A DNA stretch of 64,000 bases. Source: Chlamydiales bacterium (GTDB lineage Bacteria; Chlamydiota; Chlamydiia; Chlamydiales; Criblamydiaceae). The position numbers and the translations under genes were made by a program. The notes under the pieces are model-generated. The model did no database searches and was not told the origin of the DNA. It worked only from the letters and a program-made list of their open reading frames with translations. Each line of letters opens with the position of its first letter. The stretch's first letter is position 1. The stretch spans positions 1-64,000 of the forward strand of contig JACKPN010000005.1 of NCBI GenBank assembly GCA_024233575.1. The letters run 5' to 3'. Positions 59,401 to 64,000 of this stretch are shown piece after piece.

Positions 59401-62400
59401 AGTTCCATCGCTTTTATGCTGCTTGAGCATGCGATAAATCAACTTAAGCTTCTTTGAATTGAGCTTTGAGTTTCTCTGGAAACTCATTCCCCCGGTATTT
59501 TCAGCAAAGGCTAACGAGAAAGTATTTTCCAACTGCAAGCGATTTTCTTTGACGAGTGCCGATGGCCATGCGAGGATGACCAGATTACCGGTCGTCTCTG
59601 CTATTAATTTTGCCGCGGCAGGTATCACTGTACTGGTTTTTCCGAAACCAGTACCGGCCTCAAGAACAATATCGGCTCCTTTGCTGTTGTCCAAAATCTC
59701 CCGAATTTTCTCCATCTGCTCTTGGCGGATCATGTAGTGCTTTTTGAACTCAAACCACAACAAGGAGAACTGCGTGATCTCGCTATCAAAAGGGGTATAG
59801 GCACGCCGCAGGCTTGATAATGTCTCATAGATCTCATCATCACTATGGCCGTTATCAACGTAACTCTTTAGCATCTTCAACTGTTGAATGCGCGTCTCCG
59901 TTATCAAATATTCTGCAAGATAGGTAAGAATCTGAACTGCCTGTTCTTCGGAAACACCAAGTTCTTCTTTCAGCTGAGCAATGGCATCGTTGCACGATAA
60001 TTTCTGCAGCCATTCGATCGATATGTCATGGCCCTCGGAGATTTGCCGAAGCTTGTTCACTGTCGACGACTGTAGTTTGGCAAGGTAAATTAACGATGAC
60101 TTTTTCTCTTTAGACCAACTTCCCGCCTCATCAATTTTACGTTGGATATCATCGCTTAGTGTTTTTCTGTCGGAAATCTGATGACGTTCATGTGATTTAC
60201 CTTCTACATAATCATTATATCGTTTTGCTTTCTCTTTAATGACTGTCTCATGTTGCTTCACACGTTTGGAAATCGATTCCTTCTCTTTAGCATCATAAAG
60301 GTTTTCCACATCGTCGGTGTTCATTTTCACTGTTTCGGCATCGACTTCTTCGGGTGTCGGTACATAACTCTTGAAATGCTTTTCTGCCAATGACTCTAAG
60401 AAGTTATCGAAATGCTGATCTTTTTTTCCTGTTTCCTTGAGTTTCTCCATAGATAGGGAATCCAAAGAAGCGACACCGCTTCTTCTTCCGACTGACAGAA
60501 CCTTCGCTTTTTTTAGCATGTTTTTCGCACGAGATAGGTCCTTGCCTTGGAAATTATGTTTCATGTTCTTGAAAACAGAACGTACGAATGAAACGATCGC
60601 TACAAGAATGGTATGAAACAATGAAGGCGAACAATCAAAGTTCTTCAAAAGATTCGTTCTGTTTTTCTTTATTTCGTTTTCAAGCGATAAAAGTTTTTTT
60701 TCTACTTTTTTTACTTCATCATCAGCATCCCAATACAGTTTATCTTTAGTTATTTCTTTACCAAATCTCTGATTGTATATTTTTACTAATTCATCTGTCG
60801 GATATCGACGATAAAGTTTTAGTTCTTTGATCAATGTATCTAATTTTTCAGACTCTACTTCCAATTCTTTTTCTTTTTCATCAAAACTAAGAACTTTTTT
60901 TTCCAGTTTGTCGATTTTATAAAACTTACCGGGGCTGTCGAGAACTTTTATCAGCAACATCATTTCCTTGCTGGAGCTAGGTGAAAATTCTCTATCTCCA
61001 ACGATAGAGACACTGCGTGAATGGTCGGAAAACGTTAAAATTGTTCTTAGCTGGCGCTTTTCATCACGAGTGCCTTCACGGGCTAATTTGTAAAGGGCAA
61101 ACAAATTGTCTTTGAAAAAACTTTCATCTTTAATTGGATTGTTCAATTCCTCAGAGATGATTAGCGAAGGCTTTTCGGAATTTATGTATTTACGAAAACT
61201 GTTTAAAAGATCGTTAGATTCAGGAACAAAATTATCATTCATCACACTCATTATCATTTCAAAAAAGGATAGAAACAAAGAACTTGTAAAAGTTTTTTTT
61301 ACGATTTTCTTATGCGCTAACAGGGATCCTTTTCTATGCGACCGAGCTATCGGTTGGAATGTTCCAAAACGCCTGTTTATTTCAGAATCGACATGCCTAA
61401 AAAATATACTTTTTAATAATCGATTAACAAGGTTAAAACGAATAATTACATTATTTTTCGGAAAATTTCTTTTTGAGATCTCCTCAAATTCCTTATCTTT
61501 CAGAGATTCAATAAGAGAACTGACATACTCCTCAAGTAACTTCATCTCCTCATTATTGAATCCATGCGAGTTGACAAACTGTAGGTTTTTTAGATACTGG
61601 CAGTATAAACCAACAGTGAGAAATGTTTTTTTCGATGTAATTTCATTATCATTATCTGTATCTTGTTCAAATAGGATTCGGTTTTTTTCAAGTATCAAAA
61701 TAGCTCTTAACAATGCGGTTGCCAGCAAAGGATTTCCTATCACCTTTTTTGGATGAGCAACGACATCTTTTAGAATTTCAATTTCTTGCTTTGACAACGG
61801 ATTCGAAGAGGTATCGATTCCTGACAATTCCGGATTCTTGAGAATTTCAAGCGCCTCAACACCTTGACCTCTCTTGATAAAACCGGATAGAAGGCGGATC
61901 ATTACGCTACGCTCTTTAGTAGAAAATGTACCATCAATGAAGTCAAGTTCAGTGATGGTAATAGGAGCACCATTCTCAACGAGCAAAACTTTCAGTCTGC
62001 CCTCATCATCTTTTAAAACGACATGATCCAGTAGACTTATATTTCTGGGAAGTAGATCTCCAAGAGAATTTTCACAAATACAAAAACGGTCGTTGCTCGT
62101 CCAACGGTACTCTCCATTTCCTCCCATGACAAAAGCAAATTTTGTGTTAGGAATCGCTATGTGCGTTCTCTTCTTATTTTGCACAACCTCGATAGGGTAT
62201 TTTTCAGCGAACTCAAATGGATGCGCGATGGAACAAGGCAGCAGTATTTTATCATCAGCATCGCCATTACGGTTGAGGTAAATTAACTGGTTATTCTCAA
62301 TTAGTCCGGTCAGGAGAATCCTGCTAAATTTCTCCAATACGATCAGCCGGCCATTGCCGTTATTATCTTTTTCGATCCAATATGTGACATCTTCAGCATT

Positions 62401-64000
62401 TTCAAATACACTAGGAACAGCTTTTTTTACTTCGGCAACCAGATCTTCATCAACATAAACCCATTGTGTACCATCCCTTTCCATTGAGATCTGATCGATA
62501 GTACGGACCATGTTTAAGGGTGCAACATAGTTCAGTGTAACATAGTTCAGTACAACATCTGATCTAGGATGCGTAAACCGATAATTGGCTCGCCATTTAT
62601 GCAAATTGTCACGGTAAGCTGTGACGTCACAGTGTGGTGTTTTCCCATCAAATATTTTTTTCAATAATGCGTGATTTCGGATGTTGTCAGGTATGCAAGG
62701 TATCTCAGCAAGATCATAAAAGCAACCGTCTATAGTGGAAAACTTAAGGTTTAGTTTTTTACAAATCAGATATTGATCACAAAGTTCCCACCTAGCGTGA
62801 TTCAGCGAGTCTGCGTTCTCTCCCACAAAGAAAGGCGACAACGACTCATTGGCAAGCTCTGTGAACATAGATTCATTAATATCGATCAGAGACAAGGCTA
62901 TAGGATAGTCCTGAGAAAGATAATTGATCCTTTTTTTTACAAAAGACGGATAGGATGTTCTAATGACGTATCTTAGCAACCTCTTCTGATCGACTTCTTC
63001 ACGCTGACGATCAAACTTGGGCAGTTCATTGCTGAATGCTTTCTCAAAAAGAAGACCTAGTTCACGAAATAAAAAACCTTCTTGATATTCATCATCTTCA
63101 TCATTATAAGCTGCCGTTTGAAACAAATTAATAAATACGCGATCGATTTCATCTAAAAGAGCGGTACACTGCTCTTTACTGATTTTATCCAGGTCTCGTA
63201 AATATTTCACAACCTTGATATTTAATAGATACATCTGACGGGCTGCACTATTTCTATTTCTCCAATCATATAATACATTTACATGGTTACTAAGGTATGT
63301 CTTTGTTGAATCAATAAAAGCACGACACGTTTCCTCAGGTTTTTCAAGCATTAACAGTCTTCCCGGACTGAAAATAAGATAAGTAAATGCTTCGATTAAT
63401 GAATTTCTATTGTCGTCAGAGAATAAAAGATCTTTTTGCTTTAAGAGACCGCAAGCATTGTCTAATACCTGGTAGGGATTAGCTATCGCATTAACTAAAA
63501 AAGCATCAAGACCGTTCTCACAAACAGGATTGCAGCTATTGGTAATGCCATCAACCGTCACTGAATTGGTAAAGGGGTAATTTTGAAATGTTTCATGATA
63601 CGGATCTTCAGAAACTGCTAAATACTTTGGAAATGCGTGCGTAAGCTCATAATCCCATTGCCAAGCAGACCTCGAACCAACAAAATCACATAGAAATTTA
63701 GAACTCTCAACTAGAGCTTCAAAAACTTTATTTGATCCTATGTTTTTATTGCAAAAAACAAATCCAACTTTCCTGTATACAAAATTGCCAGAGAATGTGT
63801 TGCCTTTGATATTTTTTAAGATACCATCCAAGGAAATTTTTTCTGCTTCCTCATGAAATCTAGAAAGATAACCACGTAATGGCTCTTTAAGCTCTTTTTC
63901 TAATTCATGAGATCTAGCTTGTAGCTCTTCAATTTTTTTGTTTAGTTCTTCAACATTAACTTGAGATAATTCAATATTTTTTGTTAGGGCTTCAAAAGCT
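56470..64000 (-). CDS. Giant SF2-type ATPase, DUF3638/DUF3645-like (5' end beyond the window)
   Basis: An open frame of at least 2509 codons: it stays open through the right edge, so the TTG at 63831 is not a true start. The visible N-terminus is a coiled coil (VEELNKKIEELQARSHELEK). A long helical region follows. Counting from the TTG, an ATPase core spans about 1370-2040: Walker A ADIVLEAGTGFGKTSTVIPA near 1393, GIVFVDECHDDLDPKNRLIY near 1535 (DECH), VSLSATPMDPKSY near 1855 and GQGIGRMRQLGKNQKIRFLI near 2022 (motif VI Arg). DECH followed by DLDPKNRLIYSVG is like the DUF3638/DUF3645 pair of giant proteins known from protists, fungi and environmental chlamydiae. A Gln/Met-rich QQQMQMQMQTQRETEVETET stretch follows. 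Activity is unknown; AT-rich and convergent with nothing, it is likely accessory. Confidence 0.75.
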   Translation of the reverse strand, partial: AFEALTKNIELSQVNVEELNKKIEELQARSHELEKELKEPLRGYLSRFHEEAEKISLDGILKNIKGNTFSGNFVYRKVGFVFCNKNIGSNKVFEALVESSKFLCDFVGSRSAWQWDYELTHAFPKYLAVSEDPYHETFQNYPFTNSVTVDGITNSCNPVCENGLDAFLVNAIANPYQVLDNACGLLKQKDLLFSDDNRNSLIEAFTYLIFSPGRLLMLEKPEETCRAFIDSTKTYLSNHVNVLYDWRNRNSAARQMYLLNIKVVKYLRDLDKISKEQCTALLDEIDRVFINLFQTAAYNDEDDEYQEGFLFRELGLLFEKAFSNELPKFDRQREEVDQKRLLRYVIRTSYPSFVKKRINYLSQDYPIALSLIDINESMFTELANESLSPFFVGENADSLNHARWELCDQYLICKKLNLKFSTIDGCFYDLAEIPCIPDNIRNHALLKKIFDGKTPHCDVTAYRDNLHKWRANYRFTHPRSDVVLNYVTLNYVAPLNMVRTIDQISMERDGTQWVYVDEDLVAEVKKAVPSVFENAEDVTYWIEKDNNGNGRLIVLEKFSRILLTGLIENNQLIYLNRNGDADDKILLPCSIAHPFEFAEKYPIEVVQNKKRTHIAIPNTKFAFVMGGNGEYRWTSNDRFCICENSLGDLLPRNISLLDHVVLKDDEGRLKVLLVENGAPITITELDFIDGTFSTKERSVMIRLLSGFIKRGQGVEALEILKNPELSGIDTSSNPLSKQEIEILKDVVAHPKKVIGNPLLATALLRAILILEKNRILFEQDTDNDNEITSKKTFLTVGLYCQYLKNLQFVNSHGFNNEEMKLLEEYVSSLIESLKDKEFEEISKRNFPKNNVIIRFNLVNRLLKSIFFRHVDSEINRRFGTFQPIARSHRKGSLLAHKKIVKKTFTSSLFLSFFEMIMSVMNDNFVPESNDLLNSFRKYINSEKPSLIISEELNNPIKDESFFKDNLFALYKLAREGTRDEKRQLRTILTFSDHSRSVSIVGDREFSPSSSKEMMLLIKVLDSPGKFYKIDKLEKKVLSFDEKEKELEVESEKLDTLIKELKLYRRYPTDELVKIYNQRFGKEITKDKLYWDADDEVKKVEKKLLSLENEIKKNRTNLLKNFDCSPSLFHTILVAIVSFVRSVFKNMKHNFQGKDLSRAKNMLKKAKVLSVGRRSGVASLDSLSMEKLKETGKKDQHFDNFLESLAEKHFKSYVPTPEEVDAETVKMNTDDVENLYDAKEKESISKRVKQHETVIKEKAKRYNDYVEGKSHERHQISDRKTLSDDIQRKIDEAGSWSKEKKSSLIYLAKLQSSTVNKLRQISEGHDISIEWLQKLSCNDAIAQLKEELGVSEEQAVQILTYLAEYLITETRIQQLKMLKSYVDNGHSDDEIYETLSSLRRAYTPFDSEITQFSLLWFEFKKHYMIRQEQMEKIREILDNSKGADIVLEAGTGFGKTSTVIPAAAKLIAETTGNLVILAWPSALVKENRLQLENTFSLAFAENTGGMSFQRNSKLNSKKLKLIYRMLKQHKSDGTPVNICSESGKSFLLHHSDLLNALEKEKQTKGPYYDELCLQEKYFSKILTLTGNQGIVFVDECHDDLDPKNRLIYSVGSEASLTKEVTRDFADFIQSFNNTPVSSGLTVFETLQQGGPERLRDEYDDLVKLFVEGWISKLGLFEDDLPRVREYVVNGKPNPFEGKKTIKTDPSIEERVYLLKGMVADEILYDALSLEYNRHYGFSELNFNRYPFSIPYHGAKSPTETPIGPSQFSNLHKTLLLTSFAYSINGLRSGGERIDDYQVIQFIKKMIEQCHDEKTACKAAGTQVMWKETKTYKTFCSFFPEDAPKKYLECFTTAKLDKLTLDEVKELHQILYKRQDVIEKFVLDVVIPTVKTHPETLECSFANFLSMFKGSVSLSATPMDPKSYRLDAKLFEMDHTSEKVIENILRHSEVATINGGSSEEFLEQIARPINETPNCAAVIDIPGLFKDVANEEVAKAFDNSLNDTVDRVTFYDDKRGGFVKLDRKTKLIDKDAVDILEPRFAFYDQPRTVGSDIKLAKDGTAIVLATPTTPITKIGQGIGRMRQLGKNQKIRFLIPESTLKTQKITKEELVQRWIVELEAEEARRNTSSACQLIDDMIESEVRKTLQSLESSKAATCQQKNRNLFIKEHDVSAKSLYGKETTTIAGYDLVIKHIDSRRKLLRQISGLTRKQRKSIDNELAKARKTAGILKLKNEVKVGPDSSATFQAQQQMQMQMQTQRETEVETETIQAVIPPDERKYQFVRWTDMISTTGQLFTSVKIGKDQASSPFHKVSDVFRNSESKTIRKVAALFSDNLLVSVNFWHHRQRLYGSKQKPFHSYIVQVTERDGKNRFTVTLIDETEAREIEYKAQKEAGQVKAALINLEKGIVTPLSNTFSEEDMKNNEFHKLTAQIKILSGNLSKKYDLTEDEAAAFKHHFANVSVKEKDLYDFIKEIVRSPEDLRTVENASKRYRQILPKIFEILGYFLHVKETI

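Overview
The window reads as chromosome from a member of the order Chlamydiales outside the Chlamydiaceae (an amoeba- or arthropod-type 'environmental chlamydia'; family not resolved from sequence alone). The evidence is an EUO-type late-gene repressor, three Npt/NTT-type nucleotide transporters, a fused SecDF, a YtgA-B-C-D metal importer whose YtgC carries a DtxR-like tail, and three blocks that keep the gene order I know from Chlamydia trachomatis: hrcA-grpE-dnaK (CT394-396), ntt-CT066-ytgABCD-dxr-rseP (CT065-072) and secDF-recJ-euo-gltX (CT448-445) with tsp (CT441) beside it. No tRNA, rRNA, CRISPR array or intact insertion sequence was recognised.

Layout. 1-4.4 kb is an accessory region built by a ~1.8 kb segmental duplication: the 3' end of an upstream gene, a methyltransferase-like gene and a papain-fold-like gene each occur twice, with one copy of two of them decayed. 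4.4-8.3 kb is the HrcA/CIRCE-controlled chaperone operon. 8.3-11.6 kb holds a thiamine-diphosphate 2-oxo-acid decarboxylase, a UbiA-like membrane protein and a GT8-like glycosyltransferase. 11.6-21.5 kb is a minus-strand run: rseP, dxr, an inserted alpha/beta-hydrolase-like gene, ytgD-C-B-A and an Mrp-type ATPase. 21.8-24.2 kb carries the CT066-position gene and a first NTT. 25.3-37.7 kb carries secDF (behind a very long hairpin), recJ, a hypothetical gene, euo, tsp and gltX.

37.7-42.8 kb is the most striking locus. A 1955-bp direct tandem duplication copied a two-gene unit plus the N-terminal third of a USP-family (C19) deubiquitinase. It produced an in-frame chimera of the deubiquitinase's membrane-anchor region with the first gene, while the full deubiquitinase remains downstream. 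42.8-56.4 kb returns to mixed core functions: a LicD-like transferase, DedA, a CDP-alcohol phosphotransferase, two tandem NTTs, pgk, pdxH, a ROK sugar kinase, a universal stress protein, two unknown genes (one with a KHN repeat coiled coil) and pdxST. 56.5 kb to the right edge is one very large open frame (at least 2509 codons, running off the window) with a superfamily-2 ATPase core resembling the giant DUF3638/DUF3645 proteins.

Together the core genes describe an energy- and metabolite-importing intracellular bacterium with its own PLP and isoprenoid synthesis, stage-specific transcription control and stress response. The AT-richer accessory genes (papain-like protein, deubiquitinase, KHN coiled-coil protein, giant ATPase) look like host-interaction candidates. 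A ~157-bp element with terminal inverted repeats occurs twice (35964-36121 and 42837-42992) and is not explained by any gene.
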